A program made the translations under genes and the position numbers. Below, in pieces: positions 49,667 to 57,815 of a stretch of DNA of 64,000 bases. Positions within the stretch are counted from its first letter, which is position 1, and every line of letters begins with the position of its first letter. Origin of the DNA: Flavobacterium beibuense (GTDB lineage: Bacteria; Bacteroidota; Bacteroidia; Flavobacteriales; Flavobacteriaceae); the NCBI RefSeq assembly GCF_004151245.1, contig NZ_JUIW01000003.1:1-64000 (forward strand), read 5' to 3'. The notes under the pieces are model-generated. The model was not told where the DNA came from. It searched no databases and saw nothing but the letters and a program-made list of their open reading frames with translations.

Positions 49667-51931
49667 ATGAGAACACGGTATATTTTGCTTGGGTCAGCCC
49701 TATCGGCAATGCTGCCTGCGTCAGCGCAGCAACACAGTGTCACAACGCTGTCGCGCCTGCATAAGGCACTTTCACAGGAAAAAGGCAATGATTCGCTCAC
49801 CAGGGCCGGTCTGGCTGAAATAGGGCACTGGCATGTGGAAGCCTCCCGCAGTCGGCGTTTTCCAAAATCTTCTGACAGTGTTTATTACTATGCGCAGAAA
49901 ATAGGGCGCTTGTCCCCGGACAATTCAACCGGGCAGGCGTATGTGTTCCTTTTAAAGGGTGAAATGGCAAAGCAGCAGCGCGATTACAAGAAGGCCCAGG
50001 ATGACGCGAACAATGCCTTTGCATTATTCCAAAAAGCGAAAAACCCGACAGGAATGGCTGAATCTTTGCTGCTCTCGGCCACTTCCTATGATGAAAAAGC
50101 GGATGAGAGCCGCCTTGCCATGGCCGAAAAAGCCCTGGCAATCTACAAAAACGCCGATGATAAACTCGGGCAAGGGAAGGCACTCCGGGCACTGGGCACC
50201 ATGCACCTGAGCCGTACCGAGTATAAGGAGAGCCTTGTGTGCCACCAGAAAAGCCTCGAAGCCCTGAAGGGCATCAGGGGGCATGACCAAGAGCTTGCGC
50301 AAAGCTTTGTTGAGGCTTCCGGGGCCAGTTATTTCATGGGAAGTATCCCTGAATCTTTTGATTACGGCCTTCAGGCATTACGACTTGCGGAAAAGGCAGA
50401 CCCGGATTCCTATACCAGCGGTAATGCGCTAAACAACCTGGGCAGGCTTTACCATACCACCGGGGAGTATCACAAGGCGCTTGCCCATTACCAGAGGGCG
50501 GTAGCTATCTTAGAGGGCTACATCCCTGATGATCTTGGCACCTCTGCCATCAGCAACGCCGCGCAGGTGCTTGTGGATATGAACCGCAGAGAAGAGGCAC
50601 TCCTTTACCTGGAAAAGCTTCAAAAAAGGACTTTTATCGGCCCGGTCTCCAGAAGCTCGGCGATTTTCCGATCCATCAAGATCTACTGTGACCTTAAGGA
50701 CTATTCCAGTGCCGTGGCATATGTGCGACAGGCCGTGGGCATTATTGATGCCGCGCCCCTTGCTTCTACCACCAGCAACCTCTACGCCCCTGTGGCCCGC
50801 TACTACTTTTCAACCGGCCAATATGGCAAAGCCAGGGAATATCTGGAGCAGTACAAAGAGGTGGCTAAAAAAAATAAGAGTAAGATCACCTACCTGCAGA
50901 TCTACAAGCAGCTCTACCAGATAGATTCCGCACAGTCCGCTTTTTTGCCTGCCATGCAAAACCTCAAGCTTGCCTACATATACAGGGATTCGATGTTCGG
51001 TGAGAAGAACCGCCAGCAGATTGCAGACCTGCAGGTCAAATACGACGTGCTCAGAAAAGACAGGGATTTGCTGCTCAAGGAAAAAAAGAACAGGGAGCTG
51101 CTGTATCAGGCCAGTGTGCAGGATACCCGGCTTTCCCAGTCCAACACCACCCGCAATATGAGTATTGCCGGTGCTGTCATACTTGCCCTTACCACAGGGC
51201 TTTTCTATAGCCGTTATCGCAATAAGCAAAAGATCAACACCATACTGGAGCATCAGAAAGAGGTAATCACTACCAGCAATGATACCCTTACCCGGCTTGT
51301 GGCAGAGAAGGAATGGCTGTTGAAGGAGATTCACCACAGGGTTAAAAATAACCTTCACATTGTAATGAGCCTGCTCAACGGGCAATCCTATTTCCTAAAG
51401 GACAAGGCCGCCCTTGACGCCATACAGAACAGCCAGCACAGGATACAGTCCATGTCGCTCATACACCAGAAACTCTACATGTCCGACAACCTTACCGCCA
51501 TCCGTATGCCCGAGTATGTGAATGAGCTGGTGGATTACCTCCAGGAAAGCTTTGCCCTGCCGCGCTCTGTCAGGTTCAGCATTTCGGTGGAGAATGTGGC
51601 CATGGATGTTTCCCAGGCCGTTCCGGTCGGGCTAATCCTCAATGAGGCAATAACCAATTGTTTTAAGTATGCTTTCCCTGATCAGAAGGGAACCATAACA
51701 ATAACCCTGAAGCACACCGAAGAGGATACCTTCCTTTTGGTAATTGCCGACAACGGATGCGGAATGCCCGAGGGCTTCTCGGCTCAAAATGCCCAATCGC
51801 TGGGAATGAAACTCATCAAAGGGCTTGCCGATGACCTGGGGGGAACCCTGGAAGTAACTACCGGCGCAGGGACACAGGTCCGGGTGGCCTTCCAGTACAA
51901 GCAATTGATCTTTACCCCAAACAAACAATAG
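49667..51931 (+). CDS. TPR-containing sensor histidine kinase (HisKA_2 type)
   Basis: This 754-residue protein has a signal peptide (to SAQQ, about 22) and a periplasmic array of TPR repeats (about 60-440; YTSGNALNNLGRLYHTTGEYHKALAHY is one unit). A membrane segment (about 497-514) and a coiled coil follow. The kinase has the HisKA_2 dimerisation motif LLKEIHHRVKNNLHIVMSLLN (phospho-His at about 556) and the ATPase boxes NEAITNCFKYAFP, DNGCGMPEG and LGMKLIKGL. Its response regulator gene follows after 18 bp. TPRs suggest a protein or peptide signal, but the ligand is unknown. Confidence 0.92.
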   Translation: MRTRYILLGSALSAMLPASAQQHSVTTLSRLHKALSQEKGNDSLTRAGLAEIGHWHVEASRSRRFPKSSDSVYYYAQKIGRLSPDNSTGQAYVFLLKGEMAKQQRDYKKAQDDANNAFALFQKAKNPTGMAESLLLSATSYDEKADESRLAMAEKALAIYKNADDKLGQGKALRALGTMHLSRTEYKESLVCHQKSLEALKGIRGHDQELAQSFVEASGASYFMGSIPESFDYGLQALRLAEKADPDSYTSGNALNNLGRLYHTTGEYHKALAHYQRAVAILEGYIPDDLGTSAISNAAQVLVDMNRREEALLYLEKLQKRTFIGPVSRSSAIFRSIKIYCDLKDYSSAVAYVRQAVGIIDAAPLASTTSNLYAPVARYYFSTGQYGKAREYLEQYKEVAKKNKSKITYLQIYKQLYQIDSAQSAFLPAMQNLKLAYIYRDSMFGEKNRQQIADLQVKYDVLRKDRDLLLKEKKNRELLYQASVQDTRLSQSNTTRNMSIAGAVILALTTGLFYSRYRNKQKINTILEHQKEVITTSNDTLTRLVAEKEWLLKEIHHRVKNNLHIVMSLLNGQSYFLKDKAALDAIQNSQHRIQSMSLIHQKLYMSDNLTAIRMPEYVNELVDYLQESFALPRSVRFSISVENVAMDVSQAVPVGLILNEAITNCFKYAFPDQKGTITITLKHTEEDTFLLVIADNGCGMPEGFSAQNAQSLGMKLIKGLADDLGGTLEVTTGAGTQVRVAFQYKQLIFTPNKQ

Positions 51932-51949
51932 CTCAAACCCCGAAAAACC

Positions 51950-53899
51950 ATGTCACTAAAAGTAGTAATCGTAGAAGACCAGTTCATAGAGGCGAATAAC
52001 CTTCAGATCATGCTTGAGAAAGCGGGCTATACCGTATGCGGGCTGGCAAGGTCAGTGCCTGAGGCACTGGTACTCATTGCACGTGAGAAGCCTGAACTGG
52101 CACTGGTAGACATACAGCTCAGCGGCGATTCTTCCGGGATAGAACTTGCCCAGGTGCTCAACGAGCGCAATATTGCCTTCATCTATGTCTCGGCCAATTC
52201 CAATCACGAGGTCCTGATGCAGGCCAAAGCGACCCAGCCCTACGGGTTTATAGTGAAGCCCTTTCGGGAAAAAGACCTGCTGGTAACCCTTGAAATAGCC
52301 CTTTACCGCCATGAGAACGGTCTGGAGACGGCCGTAAAAAAAGAAGAACAACTAAGGCTCGGGCTTCTGAGTGTCATCCAGACCAAAGACAGTGTACAGG
52401 AGAAGATGCTGTCCATTGCAAAGGCGCTGCAGGCATTTCTCTCCTTTGATTACCTTGTTGCCTGCACGACCTCCGCTACCGTGCCCACGAATTTCATGAG
52501 CTATTTGCGCATCGGCTTTGATGAATACCAATACATAGGTATGCCTGAATTCGAGGTCATCACCAGGCGCACACGGGAGGAGATCGCTAACCTTGAGCCC
52601 ACCCATACCCACGATGAGCCGCGCAGTTTTTTTGTGGGTGAGGCCTTCGAGCAGATGCTGGTAAAACACCCGGTGCGCAGGCTTATAGCCGAGACCTTCA
52701 GCCTGGCTTCCATGTTCCTGCTTCCCATGACCCTTTCCGACGGCAGCTGCTACTATTTTACTTTCTTCAGCCGTAAGGAAGACGCCTACAGCAGCGCACA
52801 GATCACCCTTCTGGAGCGGCTGAGCAATCCCCTGAGGGCAGCCATGCAGGACATGATGGAGACCGACCAGCAGTCGCACCATAACCTTGATACAGCGGCG
52901 CAGCTGGCAAAACAAAAAAAGAACGAACCCCGGCTGGCAGCAGCACACTTTGAGGGCATAATCGGCAGGAGCCATCTTTTGCTGAATGTATTTGATAACG
53001 TTACCCATGTTGCCCCTGTGGATACCTCGGTGCTGATTCTGGGAGAGAGCGGTACTGGAAAGGAACGCCTTGCGCATTGTGTCCATGAGCTCTCACCGCG
53101 CAGGTCACAGCCTTTTGTTCGTGTAAACTGCGCCGCACTGCCTTTCAACCTGATCGAATCGGAGCTTTTCGGCCATGAGAAAGGTGCCTTTACCGGGGCT
53201 GTGGAAAGGAGGATCGGCAAATTCGAGAAGGCCGACAAAGGAACCATATTTCTGGATGAGATCGGGGAGATGCCTCCCGAGCTCCAGGCCAAACTCCTTA
53301 GGGTGCTCCAGGAAAAGGAAATCGACCGTATCGGCGGCAATGACCCCGTTAAGATTGATGTGAGGGTGGTGGCTGCAACCAACCGTGACCTGGAAAAAGA
53401 AGTGGCCGCGGGCCGCTTCAGGCTGGACCTGTTTTACCGTCTCAACATATTTCCTGTTACCCTGCCCCCGTTAAGGGAACGCAGGGACGATATCCCGCTG
53501 CTGATAAGCCATTTCATTACCATCTATAACCATAAAGCGGATAAGGCGGTAAAGGGCATCTCCAAAAAAGGCCTCAATGAGGCACTGAACTACCACTGGC
53601 CGGGCAATATCCGCGAGCTGGAGAACCTGGTGGAACGGGCGGTACTGGTCTGCGGCGGCGATGAGCTTAACCGGCTGGAGATTCCCAATTACGACAACCA
53701 TGGCTTTATCGTAACCGAGGAAGGGGGCGCCTTCAAATCCATAGATGAAAACGAGCGCGACCACATACTGGAAGCCCTTAGAAAGTGCAGGGGCAAGGTC
53801 TGGGGACCTGACGGGGCGGCAGAACTACTGGGGCTGCCACCTACCACATTGCATTCCAAAATGAAGCGTTTCGGCATCCGCAGAAATACAGGATCCTGA
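51950..53899 (+). CDS. Sigma-54-dependent response regulator (NtrC-like)
   Basis: The 649 residues comprise a receiver (1-120; acidic pair Glu9-Asp10, phospho-Asp54 in LVDIQLSG) and a GAF-like linker domain (about 130-310). An AAA+ domain follows (about 340-570) with Walker A GESGTGKE (about 364), the sigma-54-contacting loop GAFTGA (about 413) and Walker B IFLDEIGEM, then a Fis-type HTH at the C-terminus (AAELLGLPPTTLHSKMKRFG). An intact GAFTGA means it can activate sigma-54 RNA polymerase. Its partner kinase is directly upstream. A candidate sigma-54 promoter lies downstream at 54175. Confidence 0.94.
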   Translation: MSLKVVIVEDQFIEANNLQIMLEKAGYTVCGLARSVPEALVLIAREKPELALVDIQLSGDSSGIELAQVLNERNIAFIYVSANSNHEVLMQAKATQPYGFIVKPFREKDLLVTLEIALYRHENGLETAVKKEEQLRLGLLSVIQTKDSVQEKMLSIAKALQAFLSFDYLVACTTSATVPTNFMSYLRIGFDEYQYIGMPEFEVITRRTREEIANLEPTHTHDEPRSFFVGEAFEQMLVKHPVRRLIAETFSLASMFLLPMTLSDGSCYYFTFFSRKEDAYSSAQITLLERLSNPLRAAMQDMMETDQQSHHNLDTAAQLAKQKKNEPRLAAAHFEGIIGRSHLLLNVFDNVTHVAPVDTSVLILGESGTGKERLAHCVHELSPRRSQPFVRVNCAALPFNLIESELFGHEKGAFTGAVERRIGKFEKADKGTIFLDEIGEMPPELQAKLLRVLQEKEIDRIGGNDPVKIDVRVVAATNRDLEKEVAAGRFRLDLFYRLNIFPVTLPPLRERRDDIPLLISHFITIYNHKADKAVKGISKKGLNEALNYHWPGNIRELENLVERAVLVCGGDELNRLEIPNYDNHGFIVTEEGGAFKSIDENERDHILEALRKCRGKVWGPDGAAELLGLPPTTLHSKMKRFGIRRNTGS

Positions 53900-54077
53900 G
53901 CGTATCTTCCGTGTCCCTGATGCATAAAAATAGCACGGCGAGGCATTTTTCCGCGCAAAAGCGATAAAATCATCGGTGTTATCCGGACTTGCAAAACGTG
54001 AAATGTAGGTCTTTACTTTAGGAAATTCAGCACTTATGGATTTTCATCCTGGCAAATTGCAACGAGAAGTAAAAAAT

Positions 54078-54094
54078 ACTAACCAAAAGTTAGT
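54078..54094. promoter_or_regulatory. Copy of the HxlR operator ACTAAC-N5-GTTAGT
   Basis: ACTAACCAAAAGTTAGT is a perfect 6-bp inverted repeat with a 5-nt spacer. Sixteen of its 17 bases recur at 29604-29620 in the azoreductase/HxlR control region. Confidence 0.55.
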
Positions 54095-54174
54095 GGTTTA
54101 AGGTTTTGAATTTCAGTTTATTGTCTAAATATGTCCTTTTTTTTATGGCATATGTCACACTATTTAGGTGCGTC

Positions 54175-54190
54175 CGGACAGCTATTTGCA
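54175..54190 (+). promoter_or_regulatory. Candidate sigma-54 (-24/-12) promoter
   Basis: CGGACAGCTATTTGCA has GG at 54176-54177 and GC at 54188-54189 with exactly 10 bases between. TTGCA at the -12 side matches the consensus; the -24 side is CGGAC instead of TGGCAC. It is 46 bp before ATG 54236 and directly downstream of a sigma-54 activator gene. Confidence 0.5.
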
Positions 54191-54235
54191 TTGATATTAC
54201 TGTAGTTTTAGCACCGTAAAAAAATGCTTTATACT

Positions 54236-55102
54236 ATGAAAAGAACATTATTAGCTTTGGCCTTCTTTGCCACTTGCATGGCTGCCAATGCACAGAATCC
54301 CGTAATTGAGGGCGACACCAAACTGTGCCCGAATTCCAACGGCACGGCCACCATCACCGGCAGCGAGGTCTATGACACCTACCAGTGGTATTTCAGGAAC
54401 TGGCCCTCACAGGGGGATTATACCGCAATTGCCGGTGCTACCTTGCCTTCCTTTACCTATGACTGGTACACATATTCAGTTACTGAACTAAAGGTGAAGG
54501 TGACCAAAGACGGCCAGGAGTTTGAGTCCAACGCGCTGCTTATTGATTCATGGGACTGGACAGGACTTTCGGTAATCCACAGCCCGTCGGAGCATGTGGT
54601 ATTTGACCCCGACCTTGGCGGCTATCTGCTCTGCCCGGGCGATACTATCGGCAATTCCATCAATGAACCCTTCACCGTGGCCCAGTGGTATAAGGACGGC
54701 CTTCCGATCCAGGGTGCTAGTGCCACGAGTTATGAGATTACCGAACCGGGTGACTACCTGGTAATGGCGGCACCGTACATGTGCCCTGAGAATTTTAGTC
54801 CTTCCCTGGTCATACATGTACTGGAGAATCCGGATTGCATTGTGGCGGGAATAAACGACCCTAAGGGTATGGGGGGGATCCTGCTCTATCCCAATCCGAC
54901 CCGGGACATCCTTACCATGACAATCCCGCAGGGTATAACAGGAAACTACCTGATTTATGACCTTACCGGTAAGGAACTCCTGAAGGGGACACTCAATGCC
55001 GACACCACCGCAGTGGATATTTCAGGCCTTCGCTCAGGATCTTACCTGGTAAGGCTAACAGGCGAAAACGGCAGTGCCGTACGCATGGTCATAAGGGAAT
55101 AA
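54236..55102 (+). CDS. Secreted Ig-like protein with T9SS type A sorting domain
   Basis: This 288-residue protein starts at ATG 54236 (MKRTLLALAFFATCMAANAQ, signal peptide); an ATG four codons earlier is possible. Two Ig-like domains carry TYQWYFRNW (about 48-56) and AQWYKDGLPIQGA (about 145-158). The C-terminal 75 residues are a type IX sorting domain (LLYPNPTRDILTM, LIYDLTGKELLKG, DISGLRSGSYLVRL). It is exported through the outer membrane and probably anchored or released at the cell surface. Control by the adjacent sigma-54 regulator is inferred from the promoter-like site upstream. Confidence 0.9.
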   Translation: MKRTLLALAFFATCMAANAQNPVIEGDTKLCPNSNGTATITGSEVYDTYQWYFRNWPSQGDYTAIAGATLPSFTYDWYTYSVTELKVKVTKDGQEFESNALLIDSWDWTGLSVIHSPSEHVVFDPDLGGYLLCPGDTIGNSINEPFTVAQWYKDGLPIQGASATSYEITEPGDYLVMAAPYMCPENFSPSLVIHVLENPDCIVAGINDPKGMGGILLYPNPTRDILTMTIPQGITGNYLIYDLTGKELLKGTLNADTTAVDISGLRSGSYLVRLTGENGSAVRMVIRE

Positions 55103-55157
55103 TTACCTAAGCGGTTTTTAGGCCGGACATAAGCAAGAGCAAATAGTTCTCCGACCG

Positions 55158-55187
55158 GGCGCGTTGGCCATAAGGGCATAACGCGCC
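55158..55187. terminator. Hairpin between convergent genes
   Basis: GGCGCGTT (55158-55165) pairs with AACGCGCC (55180-55187). No long T tract follows, so it is only a possible terminator for the T9SS gene and the convergent DUF983 gene. Confidence 0.5.
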
Positions 55188-55210
55188 TTCGGATTATAAT
55201 GGGGCGGATG

Positions 55211-55567
55211 CTAACGATCCCTGTTTTCATAGAAGAAATAGATCCAGATGGTCCGTGAAAGCATAAAGTTATACGTGCTGGTAAAGACTATCAGCACTGC
55301 TATTACGATAAATACCCAGAGCGGATTCAAATCCAGGATCCCCCACAGAAGTGCGATCGCAGCAATCATTATCCCCGCTGCCAGCCCGTAGCTGACATAC
55401 ATGGCGCCAAAGAAGAACCCTGTTTCCTTTTCGAATCGGAAACCGCAGTTAGGGCAGGATACATGCATCCTTGGCATCCGTAGCAGCAGTATGTTGCCGG
55501 AGCTCTCAAATATCTCCCCTTTCTTACAATTGGGGCACTTGCACTGCATTATTTTAATTAGTTGCAT
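55211..55567 (-). CDS. DUF983 zinc-ribbon membrane protein
   Basis: This protein of about 118 residues (112 if it starts at the later Met, MQCKCPNCK) has two CxxC pairs, CKCPNCKKGEIF and VSCPNCGFRF, forming a zinc ribbon. Two hydrophobic segments follow (AAGIMIAAIALLWGIL; LWVFIVIAVLIVF). This matches the DUF983 family of small membrane proteins, common in Bacteroidota and without an assigned function. It is a single gene and looks unrelated to its neighbours. Confidence 0.88.
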   Translation of the reverse strand: MQLIKIMQCKCPNCKKGEIFESSGNILLLRMPRMHVSCPNCGFRFEKETGFFFGAMYVSYGLAAGIMIAAIALLWGILDLNPLWVFIVIAVLIVFTSTYNFMLSRTIWIYFFYENRDR

Positions 55568-55767
55568 AGCAATCCTTTTAAGTTAGCCATTGAAACAATT
55601 TTATCCGCTAAGTTCGGGGATAAATGTCAGGAAAAGGTGCGTTTTTTTTGCTATTTAATAGTACAAATCGGGCTATCGAAGTATTATTTTATCATTAGAT
55701 ATTTTGCGTATTTTAGAAGAACTAAAGAAATCTATTTAAGCAACCTTATTTGTTGAACATTTTTTCA

Positions 55768-55798
55768 TAATATTACGCTAATTCCTACTAATATTACG
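55768..55798. promoter_or_regulatory. Twin TAATATTACG repeats before the Gabija operon
   Basis: TAATATTACG occurs at 55768-55777 and 55789-55798, exactly 21 bp apart. TAATATTA within each copy is a palindrome. They end 18 bp before the gajA start codon, a good place for a repressor site. Confidence 0.55.
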
Positions 55799-55816
55799 AT
55801 TACTAAAACACACCTT

Positions 55817-57814
55817 ATGTATCTTAAAAGATTATTGATAAAGCGTTTCCGGTCAATCTATGAGCTGGAGACCCATTTTAATAAAGGAGTAAATATAATT
55901 ATCGGGGAAAACAATGCCGGTAAAAGTGCCGTCATTGATACCTTAAGGATCTGCCTTAGCTTGGGCAGGCAATGGCGGGACATAGGCATCCGCAATCCTG
56001 AGGATTTTTACGTGGAGAGGAGTGCCGTTTCCGACGTGACCGAGCCAATTGAGTTCCAGCTTGAATTCGCAATAGAATCTGCTGATGACAGCTCGTTTTT
56101 CCATTCACTGCTATGGCAGGATCCAGACGACGCTTCTAAAATAGCATTACGGCTAAGTTTCCGTTATGAAATAGATGATAGCCTCGGTAATTCCAAGATG
56201 AAGTGGAATATTACCGGCGGCCACAATAACCCGGTTAACATGATGGAAATGCAACAGATCTATTATTCTTATCTGGAGCCTCTGCGTAATGCCGTTCAGG
56301 AACTGCGGCCTTACTCAAATAGTAACAAAGTGACTTCGTTATTTAAGGATTTGACTGAATATGAGAAGCAAAGTGACGGTACGCCAACCAAGATAAGGCT
56401 GACTAAAGAGAAAAAGGCCGAGCTTGCAGGTGCCATTGAGACAGTGCTCCAAAATGATGACTGGACCGGGCTTATAGGAACAGGACAGAATTTCATCAAT
56501 ACCCATCTTGAGAATGCCGATATAAAGAGAAGGGAATCAAAGATTCACTTAAAATTATTGGAATATAAGTATGACAGTATCGTAAGAGGATTATTGACCA
56601 GAAAGCAGGTGTACGCTACAGACATTCTTGGAGCGGATGTACACCTGCAAAAGTTTTTTGATGTTGAGCAGAACGGGCTAGGGGAAAATAATATTATCCT
56701 TGCCGCAACAGTCTTGGGGGACCTGAGCAGCAGGAGGGCTCAGAAGATAGAGCATTATTATGCGCTATTGATTGAAGAGCCAGAGGCTCATCTTCATCCC
56801 CAAAGGCAAAATACGTTTTTTAATTACCTGAATTCCCTGCAGAGCCTGGGGATACAGATATTTATAACTTCCCATTCCCCGACCATTACGGCCAAATCAG
56901 ATCTTGACAACCTTCTGATCATCCAAAAGTGCGACCAGTACAAAACCTCGGTATTTACTCCCCGCAGCTCGGCACTTTCGCCAAAGAATAAGAGCTATCT
57001 GGAAAAGTTTCTTGATGTGACCAAATCACAGTTGTTCTTTGCCAATGGGGTCATCTTGGTGGAAGGGATTTCAGAAGCCCTTTTACTACCTGTGATGGCC
57101 AGACGCATGGGGGAGGAATATGACCTGGACAAGAACGGCATTGAGATCGTAAATATCAATGGAGTGGCCTTTGAGGCCTTCGCAAACCTTTTCAATGATG
57201 ACGAACCGACCAAGAGGCTGGCAAGTTATTGCAGCCTGATAACAGACGATGATCAAAGTATTGTAAAGGAAGGGGATTTAAGATCGGAGACCGAGAGTAT
57301 AGATAAAAATACCGCTACCGCCATCTTCGCACAACTTAAGATAGCAGGACATATTGACCCCACAAACAGGATAGTGGATTTCGACAGTTCAAAATCGTAC
57401 AGCGTTACCGGATTCGAAACGCATGAGGCACATATAAAAACCGTGCTTGCCGCAAAAGCAGGTGCCATCTCAGCAAGGGCTGCGAAAGCATTAGGTTTAA
57501 AAAAACACCATTTGCATGTAGAACTGGCTAAAAATACTTTCGAGTATGAGCTGGCAGCAACGGCAGAAGCCAATAAGGCTACCATTGCCGCTGTCTACAA
57601 CGATATGCATTCGGCGAACTATGTGGACCCTTCCGCTGCCACTGATCCGTTTTGCAGGGATCTGCTGAAAAAGCTCAAATCAAATAAGGACAAGTCGGAG
57701 CTGGCCGAGAGCCTGGCTTATCTATTGGAGACCGACCCTGCGGTAAATGCGGCCTTTATCGTTCCAACCTATTTACAGAATGCCATCAGGTGGGTGGTCA
57801 ACAAATCATTATAG
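55817..57814 (+). CDS. gajA: Gabija protein GajA (OLD-family ATPase-nuclease)
   Basis: This 665-residue protein has an ABC-type ATPase half with Walker A GENNAGKS (30-37) and the Walker B/signature region LLIEEPEAHLHPQRQ (about 315-330). A C-terminal TOPRIM nuclease half has ILVEGISEALLLPVMA (about 411-426, catalytic Glu) and the acidic cluster ITDDDQS (about 475). GajA is a sequence-specific DNA nicking endonuclease that forms a large complex with GajB and degrades phage DNA when nucleotides are depleted. It is somewhat longer than the best-known GajA (about 578 residues). The gajB gene follows 1 bp after its stop, confirming the pair. Confidence 0.9.
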   Translation: MYLKRLLIKRFRSIYELETHFNKGVNIIIGENNAGKSAVIDTLRICLSLGRQWRDIGIRNPEDFYVERSAVSDVTEPIEFQLEFAIESADDSSFFHSLLWQDPDDASKIALRLSFRYEIDDSLGNSKMKWNITGGHNNPVNMMEMQQIYYSYLEPLRNAVQELRPYSNSNKVTSLFKDLTEYEKQSDGTPTKIRLTKEKKAELAGAIETVLQNDDWTGLIGTGQNFINTHLENADIKRRESKIHLKLLEYKYDSIVRGLLTRKQVYATDILGADVHLQKFFDVEQNGLGENNIILAATVLGDLSSRRAQKIEHYYALLIEEPEAHLHPQRQNTFFNYLNSLQSLGIQIFITSHSPTITAKSDLDNLLIIQKCDQYKTSVFTPRSSALSPKNKSYLEKFLDVTKSQLFFANGVILVEGISEALLLPVMARRMGEEYDLDKNGIEIVNINGVAFEAFANLFNDDEPTKRLASYCSLITDDDQSIVKEGDLRSETESIDKNTATAIFAQLKIAGHIDPTNRIVDFDSSKSYSVTGFETHEAHIKTVLAAKAGAISARAAKALGLKKHHLHVELAKNTFEYELAATAEANKATIAAVYNDMHSANYVDPSAATDPFCRDLLKKLKSNKDKSELAESLAYLLETDPAVNAAFIVPTYLQNAIRWVVNKSL

Positions 57815-57815
57815 C

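Larger units (their letters stand above)
53900..54235. other. Regulatory gap before the T9SS protein gene
   Basis: This gap of about 335 bp has no gene. It contains an HxlR-like operator copy (54078-54094) and a sigma-54-type promoter candidate (54175-54190). Confidence 0.6.

Noticed and set aside
57747..57815. Longer N-terminus for gajB overlapping gajA
   Set aside because: The 23 extra residues lie entirely within the gajA gene and precede the normal helicase start. ATG 57816 directly follows the gajA stop.
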